Origin: Apteryx mantelli
Lineage: Eukaryota; Chordata; Aves; Apterygiformes; Apterygidae
Direction: 5' to 3'
Assembly: GCF_036417845.1 (NCBI RefSeq)
Contig: NC_089981.1
Location: forward strand, 39,438,668-39,502,667
DNA length: 64,000 bases
Every line of letters begins with the position of its first letter. Position 1 is the first letter of the stretch. The notes under the pieces are model-generated. The model was not told where the DNA came from and ran no database searches. It worked only from the letters and a program-made list of their open reading frames with translations. Positions 1 through 11,510 of this stretch are shown here, one piece after another. The position numbers were made by a program, and so were the translations under genes.

Positions 1-619
1 CAACTATTCAGCAGGATATTTTTAAAGAACAGTTTGAGACTAGAGGATGCACTGTTCATTCTCACAGAAAAAAAAATCCATGCAAAAATAACCCCTACCC
101 TCTTCCCGCTTTCTCTCCTATCCAAAGTGTAAGGCCTTGTAGAATGACCACATAAATGACTGGCCCTTTTTTTCCAGTATCCTTCTTTATGTCTACATTA
201 GGAGCTGTTGTCTAAACTGAGTAACTAAAAAAAGATGAAAAGAAAAATCAGTTGCACAATCCTAGTCTGCAGGTGACAAAGTCATAACATCTCTTTACAT
301 CAGTCACGACCGTATTTCCAGTTACGAGAATTCATTATCACATTGTGTTTGTTCCTCAACTCTTGCCTACATGGCTGATGTCAGTTATTGTCAATACGCC
401 TTTTTTAACAGAAGTCAGTCTATCTACTATTGCTTCAGTCTCCCTTCTTCACTTATATGTAGTTTAGATTCTACGTAGTGCTGCTTGAAAAGGGCCTACT
501 CTGTGGTATTTCCCCCCACTTTAGACAAAGCACATAGCTCAAGTGATTATCTCCTCACTGCAGCTATTCATCTGTGTCACCTGTGAGATGTCTTTTATAG
601 ACTATGAGGCATGTCTTTG
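1..619 (-). other. LMO2: LMO2 3' untranslated region, incomplete
   Basis: Sequence following the LMO2 stop codon in the direction of transcription. I see no AATAAA or ATTAAA on the minus strand between 619 and 1, so the cleavage site is probably beyond the left edge. No repeat or second ORF is recognisable here. Confidence 0.7.
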
Positions 620-839
620 CTATATCATCCCATTTATCTTAGTCCACTCATAGATGTCCTGTTCACATACTATGTCTGAGTTGATGAGGAGATATCTGTC
701 CCCAACACAGAAATGCTTCTGGCAGGCAGCACATTTGAAGCATTCAAGGTGATACACTTTGTCCTTCACCCGCATGGTCATCTCATAAGCCCGGATTCGC
801 TTGTCACAGGAGGCACAGAGGCCATCTTGGCCAAAGAGC
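620..839 (-). CDS. LMO2: LMO2 last coding exon (LIM2 domain and stop)
   Basis: Encodes R86 (last base) to I158 and a TAG stop at 622..620. It holds the complete LIM2 ligand set C94 to D147 and the short tail E-W-T-K-I-N-G-M-I. The acceptor AG lies at 841..840, preceded on the minus strand by a (GTT)n stretch and TTTT. LIM2 of LMO2 is the part known to contact GATA factors. Confidence 0.97.
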
Positions 840-3800
840 CTAAAACAACAACAACAACAACAAAGAAGTAAGCAGATTTCTATTGCAGGAGAGATGGGGA
901 AAAATTAAAAAAGGACACAACATCAGTGCCTTGTTCCATTAGTCATAGTATTGACAAGATACATAGAGGTCACATGGAAAGCTGCTGAGCAGAGCTCTAA
1001 ACTTTGCAATACCAAAATCTGAAGTAGCAAGTTCAAGGTCCTCACCTATTTTCAATGTAATTGATTTTTGTGATCAACAACCTTATTCTGAAAGTGTTGA
1101 GAAGTTTCAGTAGCAGTAAAGGTTCTCTGGATCATACCATAAATTTGTGCCATGCTAATACTTGCTCCCACTTGTACAATCAATAGAAATTACCTTTCAG
1201 TTGATAAATTTTGCCTGTCTTCAGCTGTTGCTATTGTACAGTTTACAGAAAGTTGACAAATGCTGTGATTTAATATTCCACCACGTTTTTGTTGCCTCTG
1301 CATTTGAGATTCTTTCAAACTCAAACATTTTTATATGCATGAAATCACTCCTGCTCAGTTTCAGAAGGATACATACCAAGACCCTCTAGACACCTATGTT
1401 AGCCCAAATAATTTTATCATCTGGATTGCTCTTTCATCCACATAAAGAAGCCCTGTTGAGATCATCGTTACTGTGTTGTCTATTAAAAGGAGCCTCTAAT
1501 GAATGCACTGCATAGCCCTCTCATAGCCTGCAGTACCACACTCGACTGGAACAGTCTGACATGCTCAGCTATGTGTGATGACAGCAGAAATGCCAGCCTT
1601 CCATGCAGTCTGCTGATTACAGAGTTTGTAAGTCCAATCATTAATAAATAAGCACCAACATATTATTTTCTTCTTATAAAAGAAGAAGAAAAAGGGGAGA
1701 AATGCAATATATTACTTGTTCAAAGTATACACCTATTAAGTTTGACTTCTAAGTTTCCATAATAATTCTGGAAATTGTTTGTCCACCTCCTATACTTTTC
1801 TTACATATACTGCATTTGCTTTATATAGCCTTCTGAGTTGGAAAAAGAATACCCACTAAATTAAGCGAGATATTTACGGGGAAAATACATCATTTCTTTT
1901 GTCTACCAGGAGATGTCAGTGTTCACTTCTGCCCAAAGAAAGTAATAAAAGGTTACACAAAGCTGCAAATTTTCTTAGTAACAGAAGATAATATATGTCT
2001 CATTATTCAGTAAATAAAAACATTCAGTTTCACTGCAGGAAAATATATTAATTGTATTCCCATATGGTTCATTGCTTCCATTTTATGATGAAAAGAATTT
2101 GGAAAGTTCATTGGCAGGATGTTGTGTATGCAGAGTATTTACATTTGTCTCATAAGCGGAACTCAATTTTTCAATTTCTGCTTGGCAAAATTCCCATTGG
2201 AAAAGCCCTGGGATGCAATAATTAGGACTCCACTGAGTTTTTGTTTTAGTTTTTACTGGCAGGTAAAGTAGACATCAGTAAGGTAGCTGAAAAAATATAA
2301 AATACCAAGTTATTCTATTCCACAAACTTCCTGTAACACTAGGGATCCATTATAATAAATGGTATACAACCAGCACAGCAAAGATCAATACATTTAATTG
2401 TAACCAAGAATATAAAGATCCTGTGTTATCAGTTTGTTGGGAAATACATAAATCTTAATGTAATTTTTCTACTTACAAATTTTGACAAATCAGATAGGCA
2501 GAGACATTAATGAAAATATTTGTAACAAGTGGATCTGTAGGATCTGATTCAGCAAAATGTTTAAGTTCATGTCTGTTCAGGTCCAGGCTTAAGAATGATA
2601 AAAATCTACTGGGTCCAACTTAGCAGGATCAAACTTTCCTGTACTGAGCTGTAGCTTTGCAATAAACATACAGCACATAGTGTCTTTCTGCTTGAAGTGT
2701 TCTAGAGAACTTTGCCAGTGATGCCAAAAGAGACAGAGATCAGTCCATGTCTGAAAGACACTTACTTCAGAAACTATACAAGTGCAGCAGCCCTGCTGAT
2801 CAGTGGAATCAAGCATCTCTTATTTAGGTGGTATTACTGCATTGGCAAAATGAATTGAATTCAATTACCTTGAATACCATATTCTTAAATGAGAGCACTA
2901 AATGGTCTTTCATCAGTAGTTGATCTTGGCACTTGTTTTTATATACATTTCAAGTCAAAGGCAATACTTGCGGAAGCACAGAACTACTTAAAACCATGTC
3001 AGGGAACTGGCTTACTGTCAGCTTGGAGGGAGGAGTCATTCTCACTGAAATTCATCACCTTTTCCCAATTCCCTCCTAAGAGAATGCCATGCACATGCTG
3101 AGATGGCACAGTTAGCTTGGAGCTATCAGATGGGGCAGCATCACTTAGCAAATGGTGTTTGTTGTGTTACAACTGTGACTACTGTGAGCCTTTACGCTTA
3201 AGAGGTAATCAAAGCGAATCCCTTATGGATCTTTATTCACTACCTCTACATTCATTACATTACTGAGCAAACGTGAAATGACAGAAAGAAGGGGAGCTAG
3301 GGTAGGATAAGTGGATTGGGGAAGCTGTATACCTGAGATAGTCCCTTCTGCAGAGCTTCCTGCCCAGTTTATAATACAGCCGTCTCCCCACTTCTCCAAG
3401 CCTGCACCCGCATAGGTCACAGCTGAGGCAGTCCTCGTGCCAGTACTGATCGATGGCTTTCAGGAAATACCGGTCCCCGATGTTCTGCTGGCAGCCACCA
3501 CATGTCAGCAGTGAAGGGGGAATTTGGAGCACTTCATCCACTGGCTCCCTGAGAGAATGAAAGAATCATTGGAGAAGGCAAATGTACTTTGAAACCATGC
3601 AATTGAGAAGGAGAAGAAGGAAAAACAAAACAAAAGGTTGGCCAAGTTAGAACATGTATTATGTCCTCATTTTTTGTCTCAGCAAAGTGAAGGATTTATC
3701 CCCTTCTGACATGAGAGGGAGCAGAACTTTGCTCTTCTTTTGCTTAAAAAAAAAAAGCTTAAAATTTAAGGAGTTAAAGCATCAGAAAACATGCTAATTT

Positions 3801-6800
3801 TTTATTTTCCTGCAAAGAATAATGCATAATCATGACAATGTCTGTACCACCCATGTGCATTCATTGCTGTAAAGACATTTAGTATGTTATTAGCACATTA
3901 GTATCTGTATAGTACATCATTTTTCTTCTGCTGGACAGAATGTGAATTGCTCAGTCATGAGTTTTGATCCATGCAACTCTATACAAGAAATAATTCTCCC
4001 ATAACATGATTCTTGCATGATTGAGGACGACAGTTTTTCAAAAAGATGCCTGGATTCACTAATTTTTAGAAATGGTGATTGTGTATCTGTGTATTCTGAT
4101 GGATACCAGCAACTACGAAGTCCTTGGACCTATTATAATACTCTTGGCATTTTCAAGTAATTTTCTTCGACACTTCTTTTCCCTGAAGAGAATAACTTTT
4201 TTCCAACAAGGTTTTTAAGATTTAACAATAAACAACTGTAAGTAAACTGATCAACCCATATAACCTCTGGATTTACCTCTAAATTAGTGGAAAATCTCAG
4301 CATTACCATAAAGCATCTGTGCATAAACCCAAAAATGTATGAGCCTATCTTGTAAACCGATCTTGCAGTCTTGTGGCTGTAGTGCTGCTAGAATCAAAGG
4401 GAATTCTGTCTCTCTGAGGGCTAAAGGGCTCAAAAGGATACCTGAGAATGTCCTCCAGGGTTTTTACATGGAATCAACTTTTTTTGGGGAAACATAAATT
4501 TATAGACTAAGTCTGGAGATGGCATCTCTCTGAACAGTATTCAATGAATAAATACAACAGATGAGACTGTTGCCCAACTGATTTAAGTTTTGCTGTTTTC
4601 TTTAATTTTACTAGATCTTACTGCAGGACTTCTTCACATCCTTCTGCTGAATGCAGCTAAGGACATGAATCCCATGAGGTGGGTCTCATCCTGGTTCTAT
4701 GCCAACAAAACTCTAGTGTTGTCAAACAATTAATTGGGATTTACACATCCCTGCGTGAAAAGAGGCACGAATCTTTATTGTGATATTGCACCAGCTATTC
4801 ATGCATGATATTTTTTCCATTTTTAAAAAGCTCTGAAATCTAGGATGGTTCTGATAATACCAGGGGATAAAGCAATAATTTTCTTCAAATCTACTTTCTT
4901 AAGGAGTTCTCTTCCTTACCTCTTTGTGTAATTTTACAACTTCTGCCAAAAAAGATCAGCAAAAATTAAAAGAAAGGTGTGTGAGCTCAGTTCTGCAAGG
5001 TTTGCAATGACCTGACACTGCCACTGAGGGCCTCATCCAAACCCCAGGGAAGTTAATAAAAAGACTATCGGATCAATCCTTTAAGCACTCGCTTAATTTT
5101 AAACCTGTGGCTAGTGACAAGGAAGTCATTTGTTTGCACATTTATGCTTATCTGCTTTGCTGGATCTTGACCAAGCAGCTCAATGACTGGCAGATGTAGC
5201 CCCAAATTGTTTAATACATTATTCAGTCCTCACTGTTGCACACTGTCTGTCAACATTTTGTTTCTGTCGCTGTTCTGCCCTCCACCAGGCTGGTGGGGGC
5301 AGAGTGGAACTACACTGATAGGAAAGAATCAGGCTACTCGGAGTTTCCAGCAGGCTGCTGGAAAAATTATTTTACTACTGCTTCAAGTAGGTTTATGTAG
5401 AGTGTTCTCAATGCTTATTTACTGGGTCAGCAGCTTTCTAGGCAAAAAATTACTTTCTTCAGCATGCAGAAATGACCAGTGGTCAAAAACTTCCATGCTG
5501 AGAAACAGTTTCCGTTTAGACAAGCTGAGCCCTAAGATATTATCTGATTGCATCCCGTTCTGGTTTTCACTCTCCAAAGTTTAAATTGCTGTGCCCTAAA
5601 AGTTTTGTTATAACATCCCACTCCTACCAGCTCTCTGTACTGTGCATTTCTATGAAAATCGTGGGGAACTTTGTATGTGATCAGGCTCCACTTTTTCAAA
5701 GTTTATTCTTTTGTGCCACATGCTTCCTTTCCTAAAGTGTGGGCTCCACTTGGACAAGCTCTGAGAGCCTTCCACTAGAACATGCAACTATAAAGGAATA
5801 GACATTATTATCCTTTAACTGAAGCTTCAGATGTACCCCAGAATATTTCATCTCATAGATGGTTCAGGAATCACAAGCCAGTTCTCTGAATGCCCTAGAG
5901 TCCGGAACAGGCTGACGGATGTTTACGCAGAACGGAATTTCTGTTTTAAGCATTAGCCTTTTGATGTTCATAGATTTCTAAGCCAGTACTTAGTCACTAG
6001 AACACAAAGTAGGTAAATAAATAAGTACTGCTAAAACTTTGTACTTCGAGCCTGGATGCCATACACCTACGAAGTTAGATGATAATTTCTTAAAAACAGT
6101 ATGAAATAAAAAAATGTAACAAATACAAAACATCAAATGTAACATGGCATGAATCGATTTAATCCACATAAGAAACACTTCGTGTGTTCACTTGAGACTT
6201 CAAGAAAAGACCCCAAGTGAAACAAATCACACACAAATGACTAAAGTTTACTAAGAGTACTGTTTTAAGCCTTATCTGAGAATGGGGATTTTACAATTTT
6301 TTTCTTCTCTCTTATGATGCCAGACAAGTATAACTTCAGTTATTCAAATGTACAGCAATGAAGTGGCACTGTGGTGTTATTCTGAGTTAACGTGCCTCTT
6401 GCAAGTATGGTGACTGCATGCGCTTGGATTCGGAAGGGATGGGATGGCTGCTGAACATAGACAGAAAAACACGGTCATAATGTCAGAGTCGGTCCCTTCC
6501 ATGAACGTAGGGAGGAAAATAGGGAGGAAAATTCTCATCTTCTACATCCTTCCCATCAGTCAAGGCTTTCTCCATGGCCAGTGCCTTTGCAGACACCCTG
6601 CCCCCACCAAAGCAGTTCATACAAGCTCTTGAAAGTTGAAAGCGCCTTGCATTATGAAAATGTGGAAGTTGGGCGCCCATCAGATAGCAGCTCTGACCTT
6701 TCGCTGTAATCAGCTACAGCGAGTTAGGCAGATCAAACATGGGGCAGAGAGAGTGTGTCAAAATGGAAACAAGTTGAGTTTTGGAAAGCATTATGCCTTC

Positions 6801-7639
6801 CACCTCCCCGAATCACTCCCCGCACCCCTGGATCCCGAGACCGGGCGCAAAATGCCCGGCCCGTGCGGCATTGCGCCCGGAGGCTGCTCCAGCGGGTGTT
6901 TCCCAGAACTTGGGGGCTCCGATCAACCCATAACCCGGCGTCAACTCAACGTGGGGCCAGGGCCGGGGCCGCAGCCCGCGGAGGCGCCGGCGGCTCGGGC
7001 AGCCCGGCCGCCCCGGGCCCGGGCTGCCGCTGCCGCTGCCTCCCGGGGCTGCGACCCCGGCTGCCGCCCGGGGATGCTACGCGGGGCTGCCGCCCGGGGC
7101 TGCGACCCCCGGGGATGCTACGCGGGGCTGCCGCCCGGGGCTGCGACCCCGGCTGCCGCCCGGGGATGCTACGCGGGGCTGCCTCCCGGGGCTGCGACCC
7201 CGGCTGCCGCCCGGGGATGCTACGCGGGGCTGCCGCCCGGGGCTGCGACCCCGGCTGCCGCCCGGGGATGCTACGCGGGGCTGCCGCCCGGGGCTGCGAC
7301 CCCCGGGGATGCTACGCGGGGCTGCGACCCGGGGCTGCCGCCCGGGGCTGGCAGGCGGCGCGGCTCGCCCCGCGGGGCGCTTGCAAGCCGGGGGAAGGAG
7401 CGGCGGGCTGCTGTTGCTCCGAGCCCCCTTCCCCGCCGCCGCCGTGCCCCAAGCAGCTCGCCGGGGTGACACGCACAATGACGGTCGTGAGGGAGCTCGT
7501 AAAGTCGCCGCGGAGCGCGCCTCGGCGCCGGAGAGGATCAGTAGCCATCGAGAGGCACGGGAAGGGGTGGGAAGGCTGAAAGAAAAGAGGCCACTTACTC
7601 GGAAGGATCGAGGCTTTTCCTCTCGATGGCCGATGACAT
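620..7639 (-). CDS. LMO2: LMO2, LIM-only protein 2 (joined CDS, three exons)
   Basis: Joined CDS 7639..7599, 3548..3333, 839..620 (41+216+220 nt) encodes 158 residues, the length of human LMO2. Seen in the sequence: LIM1 zinc ligands C30, C33, H51, C54, C57, C60, C80, D83 and LIM2 ligands C94, C97, H116, C119, C122, C125, C144, D147, so both LIM domains are intact. The protein starts [20 protein letters not shown] and ends KINGMI, as in the mammalian protein. All junctions fit GT-AG and keep frame (E14 and R86 are split codons). Known for the family: a nuclear adaptor without DNA-binding activity that bridges TAL1/E-protein and GATA1/2 through LDB1, needed for blood stem cells and for endothelial remodelling. 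CAPRIN1 lies head to head far upstream. No break or missing ligand was seen. Confidence 0.97.
840..3332 (-). other. LMO2: LMO2 intron between LIM1 and LIM2 exons
   Basis: A 2.5-kb AT-rich GT-AG intron. It contains a short (ACA)n run at 845-863 close to the acceptor and no convincing coding sequence or recognised transposon. The short ORFs inside it are not supported by any domain or codon pattern. Confidence 0.9.
3333..3548 (-). CDS. LMO2: LMO2 second coding exon (LIM1 domain)
   Basis: The 216-nt exon encodes residues E15 to L85 plus split codons at both ends. The acceptor is a pyrimidine-rich TTCTCTCAG just upstream of the first base; the donor is CTCAG|GTATAC. It carries the whole first LIM zinc-binding set from C30 to D83. 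Known for the family: LIM1 of LMO proteins is the main LDB1-binding surface. Confidence 0.97.
5025..5085. repeat. Degraded amniote fold-back repeat
   Basis: Begins GGGCCTCATCCAAACCCC and continues like the imperfect palindromic repeat common in turtles, crocodiles and birds whose centre reads around CCATTGACTTCAATGG. Strongly decayed; assignment rests on recall of the pattern. Confidence 0.4.
7040..7345. repeat. GC-rich minisatellite, six units of 41 or 51 bp
   Basis: The motif GGGATGCTACGCGGGGCTG recurs starting at 7071, 7112, 7163, 7214, 7265 and 7306, that is with spacings 41, 51, 51, 51 and 41. The longer unit carries an extra CGGCTGCCGC-type segment. Units are nearly identical, which implies recent homogenisation or expansion. 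It lies in the LMO2 intron about 250 bp downstream of the first coding exon's donor and inside the CpG island. The 51-bp unit is a multiple of three, so long spurious ORFs run through it on both strands. Confidence 0.92.
7599..7639 (-). CDS. LMO2: LMO2 first coding exon (codons 1-13 plus two bases)
   Basis: Encodes [13 protein letters not shown] plus GA, which completes E14 with the first base of the next exon. The donor on the minus strand is GA|GTAAGT, a strong match to consensus. The start codon is the first ATG in this frame within the exon, and the protein N-terminus matches the mammalian 158-residue isoform. Without splicing the frame stops one codon later (GAG TAA), which supports the junction. 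Confidence 0.96.
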
Positions 7640-7776
7640 TGGCAGGGATGGCTCCTTTGTAGTGTGCCTGTGGTGGGATCTGCCCCCGCTGCCCCCGCAA
7701 AGGCTGTCTGCTCTTGAAGCCTTTTCAGCAGCTGAGCTCCCCCTCCGCCCCCCAATGACATTCACAGGATTTCCTC
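7640..7776 (-). other. LMO2: LMO2 5'UTR part of the first coding exon, with upstream splice acceptor
   Basis: On the minus strand a strong acceptor (pyrimidine tract TTTCTTTCTCTCTTTG, then GTTGCAG) ends at 7777, so the exon containing the LMO2 start begins at 7776 when an upstream exon is used. Reading in the LMO2 frame, all 45 codons from the acceptor to the ATG are open. No in-frame ATG occurs in this stretch, so the 158-residue start remains the best choice unless an upstream exon supplies one. Human LMO2 also has spliced distal transcripts and a transcript set from a proximal promoter. Confidence 0.7.
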
Positions 7777-8098
7777 CTGCAACACCAAAGAGAGAAAGAA
7801 ATATGGGCTGGGGCTGCTGCGCCGCGGCCGCCGCGCTGCGGGGCTGCCTCTCCGCAGGGCTGACCCCTAGGCTCTAACCTCCCATGCTTGCCCCGCTCCT
7901 GCTGCGCGGCGCGGCGCGGCCGGCAGCGCCCGCCGCCGCGGCCGGCCCCGCTGCCTACCCCGCGGCTGCCTGCGCGGCGCTCCGCTCAGGCTCGCTGCCT
8001 GGGCAGCTCTGAACATGCTCGGCGCAGGGGTGCAGAGGCTGCGAATGCGGAGAGCGGCATCGTTAGTATTGCTCTCTAGCTCGGCCCCGAGTCTCTGG

Positions 8099-8121
8099 TT
8101 TCATTTCCTTTTTCCTGATCA
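8099..8121 (-). promoter_or_regulatory. LMO2: Tandem ETS sites upstream of LMO2 proximal promoter
   Basis: On the minus strand the sequence reads TCAGGAAAAAGGAAATGAAA, two GGAA cores in tandem at the upstream edge of the CpG island. The mammalian LMO2 proximal promoter is known to be driven in endothelial cells by ETS factors (FLI1, ELF1, ETS1) through conserved ETS sites. That these are the same sites is inference. Confidence 0.45.
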
Positions 8122-8512
8122 CGATTCAAATACAATAGAAGGAAATCACACTTAAAGAGACAGCTGCCCGTTTCTTAACTGGACTCCTGGGGATTTAGCA
8201 ATACAAACAGCAGCATCACGACTCAGTCGGTTTCTTAAAGAGACAGAGCCCGTCTCCCCCGAGCCAGGCCTGGGAGCTGACTTTGCATTTTCACAATACG
8301 ATGTAATTTAGGAATACTTTATCAGTGAGCAGGGGGTGCCCAGGTAGCCATGCAACCTGAAAATGATCCGAAGGGCTTAAAAAATTTAAGTGCCTGGTTC
8401 CATCTTTATTGGCTTCTTAGCTCCACACATTACCAAAGCACTAGAGTCATCGTCTCTCTTCTCTTCCTCTCCTTCTCTTAGATATGCACATGCCCGCACG
8501 CACGCATGCTTC

Positions 8513-8573
8513 TGTACAGTACTTTGAAATCTGCACATAAAGACGCTAGGTAAGGAGCTAAGTATTATTTTCT
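8513..8573 (+). repeat. MIR-like SINE 3' end
   Basis: TACAGTACTTTGAAATCTGC followed by a CTAGGTAAGGAGC...TATTATT tail resembles the LINE-derived tail of sauropsid MIR SINEs (AAGCGCTTTGAGATC ... AGCTAGGTATTATT). Only the 3' part is recognisable. Confidence 0.45.
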
Positions 8574-11050
8574 ACCTAGGTTTCAAATTGGCCAACTAAA
8601 CTGCACTTGTCTCATTTCTTATTCTATAGTGAACATTTGTGGGTGTCTACTCCTAGGTGTCCCCACCTAGTTCTTGGTAAGTCATATAACAAATTTGTAT
8701 CTTGATACTGTTTGATGGTAATGAGCTGTAAAAGCTCGAGAGTACAAAGTATTGATCTGTAATTAATCACAGAGAAGCTAAAGATGGGAAAGTCTTGCTT
8801 GAACATCTCCATTTCCCCTCCTATCCTTTCTCCCCCCTCCTCTCCATCAGCACAGCACATCCCAGAAAGAACTGATTTACAGTGCTAGAGTGAAAACTAT
8901 TACAGCAATTATAGCATTTTCCCATTCTCTGTGGCATTAGATACTGGCCATAGCTGGAGGCAGAATACTGGATGAGATGAACTGCCTGCCCTGTTAATTC
9001 TTTTAGCTACAGTAAGAAAGGTCTGTAATAAAGTACTAGTGAATAGTAGTAGAAATCCTTAACTTCTGTATTAATTCCCAGATCAGAAATATATTTGATG
9101 TCTATTTTTATGACTAGATTCTCATTTTTTTCAGCTTTTTTTTTTTGGCAGCTAGGGTTGTAATATCTGAAATACATTAATAAGCCTGATTCGAAGATTA
9201 GTAATGTCAGCAGAAGAACTCATTTCAAGGGGCTTTGAACCAAGCTCTCACAATTCTCTAGAGCCATCACTGGTCATTAGAACACTTATTTCTTTAAAAA
9301 AGAATTTGTATTCTTTAAAAAAGAATTCTTATTCTTAAAAAAAAGATTAAAAAGATATATAAAAATATAAATAAAGGAGATTCTTATGCTTTAAAAAAGT
9401 TATCATCTCCACTGTATTTTAAGCTATTACAGTATGACAGTCACTCTTATAACCAAATGTTTTTGTTAAAGGGAAAATGCTTCTTTTGTTAGGTTTCACA
9501 GGATTGAATTATAAGATGAATATTTCATTTCATATATATTTACATTGGGATCAGAAAAGTAAAAAGTAAACCTTTCAGGCAGAAAGAATAATTAAACTGT
9601 TATAGGACAGAAAAATTTAACTACAGGGAACTTTATTAAGAAGGTTTAAAAGATCAGAAATTGAATTTATTGGGGGATCAAAAACATGTTTAAGGACTTC
9701 AGGCACTTAAAAAAGAAAAACAGTTCTGTGAGGTTGGTGCCTCCTGGTTCTGTGTCTTAACGTCTAATAAGGTATAAACTCTGAGTCAAAATTTCCCTGA
9801 CAGTTGGGGTATAGTTCCTAATGGTGCATTCGTAATACCAGGTAAATTGTCTGTTTTCAAATAACACGGTTGTGCATACACTGCAGCCACATTGGCAGGG
9901 TACTTGCAGTCTCTCCCTTCTACTTATTTTCCCAAAATTTGCAGGAAATTAATATCTTTAAGACTTCTGTCACTCTGTCTGTCTAAAAGAGACCAACTGG
10001 TTCAAAAGTTTTGGTAAGGGATAGGCACATAGACATTGACACATAAGGAATTACTTACTTCCTTAGAAAAATAACCTAAAACCAAGGATTTTCAAATATG
10101 AAGTGGCCAGTGATTACTGGAAAATGTAATTTTTTAAATTTTGCAACACCTATATTCCTCCGTCTGGTCAGGCTAACTCAGCTCTGGCAGATAACCTCAC
10201 TGAAGCTAATGAGATATTTCATATACTCAAAGTTGAGTACATGTTTACAGGCTTTGCTGGACAGGGCAAGAATGCTTGCTGCCTTGCAAGATCAATTTCT
10301 TAACTGCGAGAAGCTTTTCTACCTAAAACGATGGAATAGTGTGTAAGTAAAGAAGCTGAAGAGGACAATTTGTACGTGTTTTATTGTCATGCTTTCATTC
10401 AGGTGCAGAGCTTGACTGAGGCTTTCAGATCCAGAACAAACTTCCTAAGAAAAATCAGTTCCTTAAGTGGATACTACTTGTGATAGTGCTGATATCTCTA
10501 CATGATTCCAATAGATACCACCTGTCTGCTGGTCTAAAAAGATGTGTAGTGATGACCACAAGATTATTCGTTGTTTTCTTTCTTTCCTATAAAGGAGAGA
10601 TGCTAGGCAAAGTAATGTGAGGAGAACTAGTAAAAGTGAAAAAGCAGTCAATTTGCTGGTACATAACATAATAAATGTGTTGCTCCACTGTGCTTAATGG
10701 GAGAGTGCTTCAACTCAATCTGCTTAAACAAACAGTAATCGGGAGCTACTGCATGAGGATTAAAGTTGTCATGGTACCTTGAACAAACTGCACAGGAAAG
10801 ACACAAGGTAACACTTGGCTCCCTGCCTCAGGTGGGATTTCAAAATAAACCAAAAGCTTGCTTTGCAAGCATCGGTGTGGCAGAAGATAAACAGAAACTG
10901 CCAGGAAGCAGTGTCCTGTACTGATGGGTATGTACCAAACTGTTGTTTTTTTGCCTGAATGGAATTTCTGTAAGCACCTTTTCTTCAAACTTTCTGTGGT
11001 ATTTAGTGGCAGTTCCAACTGCATTAACAGTGGAAAGCCCACCAAGTAGG
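8574..11050. other. Intergenic, no gene seen
   Basis: AT-rich sequence upstream of LMO2. Apart from the short tandem repeat near 9.3 kb I see no repeat family, RNA gene or supported coding sequence. Confidence 0.6.
9289..9345. repeat. Short tandem repeat of an ATTCTTTAAAAAAGAA unit
   Basis: About three imperfect copies of TTCTTTAAAAAAGAATT, a unit that is itself nearly palindromic, in a very AT-rich stretch. Confidence 0.7.
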
Positions 11051-11051
11051 T

Positions 11052-11243
11052 TCACAGAACCACAGAATGGTTGAGGTTGGAAGGGACCTCTGGAGATCAT
11101 CTAGTCCAACCCCCCTGCTCAGGCAGGGTCACCTAGAGCACGTTGCACAGGATTGCGTCCAGGTGGGTTTTGAATATCTCCAGAGAAGGAGACTCCACAA
11201 ACTCTCTGGGCAACCCGTTCCAGTGCACTGTTACCCTCACAGA
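11052..11243 (-). mobile_element. CR1 LINE, 5'-truncated 3' end (avian type)
   Basis: Starts with CACAGAACCACAGAATGGTT and continues with GGAAGGGACCTCTGGAGATC and the rest of the well-known avian CR1 3' region, here in reverse orientation. It is the best-preserved transposon in the window, and it is the clearest sign that the genome is avian. About 190 bp remain, as is typical for heavily 5'-truncated CR1 copies. Confidence 0.93.
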
Positions 11244-11454
11244 ATACAGTTCTCCATATTCTAACCCAGAAACTGTTTTTTCTAACATCTTTTGGGGAAG
11301 GGAAATGTATAGTTTTCTGGGACAATTCAGATTTTCTTTTATTAGGTTTATATATAATAGACTCACTCTGGTCAGTGAAACTTGGCAGCTCCACCTGAGG
11401 AGTTTTGTGTCCCACCAGAACAGGTGAGCAGCAAACAAGAGTGGCTTCTTTTTT

Positions 11455-11510
11455 CAGCTTGGGCAAGTCCCTTAATACCTCTGTGCCTCGATTTTCCCAT
11501 CTGTGAATGT
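11455..11510 (+). repeat. MIR SINE core fragment
   Basis: CTTGGGCAAGTCCCTTAATA followed by CTCTGTGCCTCGATTTTCCC and ATCTGT matches the conserved MIR core. Sense orientation. Confidence 0.8.

Larger units (their letters stand above)
3549..7598 (-). other. LMO2: LMO2 intron between first coding exon and LIM1 exon
   Basis: A 4.05-kb GT-AG intron. The part next to the donor lies inside the CpG island and contains a GC-rich minisatellite (7040-7345). The rest is AT-rich and shows one degraded fold-back repeat near 5025. No coding exon is seen. Confidence 0.9.
6830..8090 (-). promoter_or_regulatory. LMO2: CpG island at the LMO2 proximal promoter
   Basis: GC- and CpG-dense block in an otherwise AT-rich region, covering the first coding exon, the start of the next intron and about 300 bp upstream of the acceptor at 7777. 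No TATA box is evident. The boundaries were judged by eye. Its position matches the mammalian LMO2 proximal promoter. Part of its GC content comes from the minisatellite in the intron. Confidence 0.75.

Noticed and set aside
6636..7761. Several overlapping long ORFs on both strands with proline/glycine/arginine-rich repeats (up to 277 aa)
   Set aside because: They arise from the GC-rich minisatellite and CpG island, where stop codons are rare. The only supported coding here is the 41-nt LMO2 exon, in another frame or only partly overlapped.
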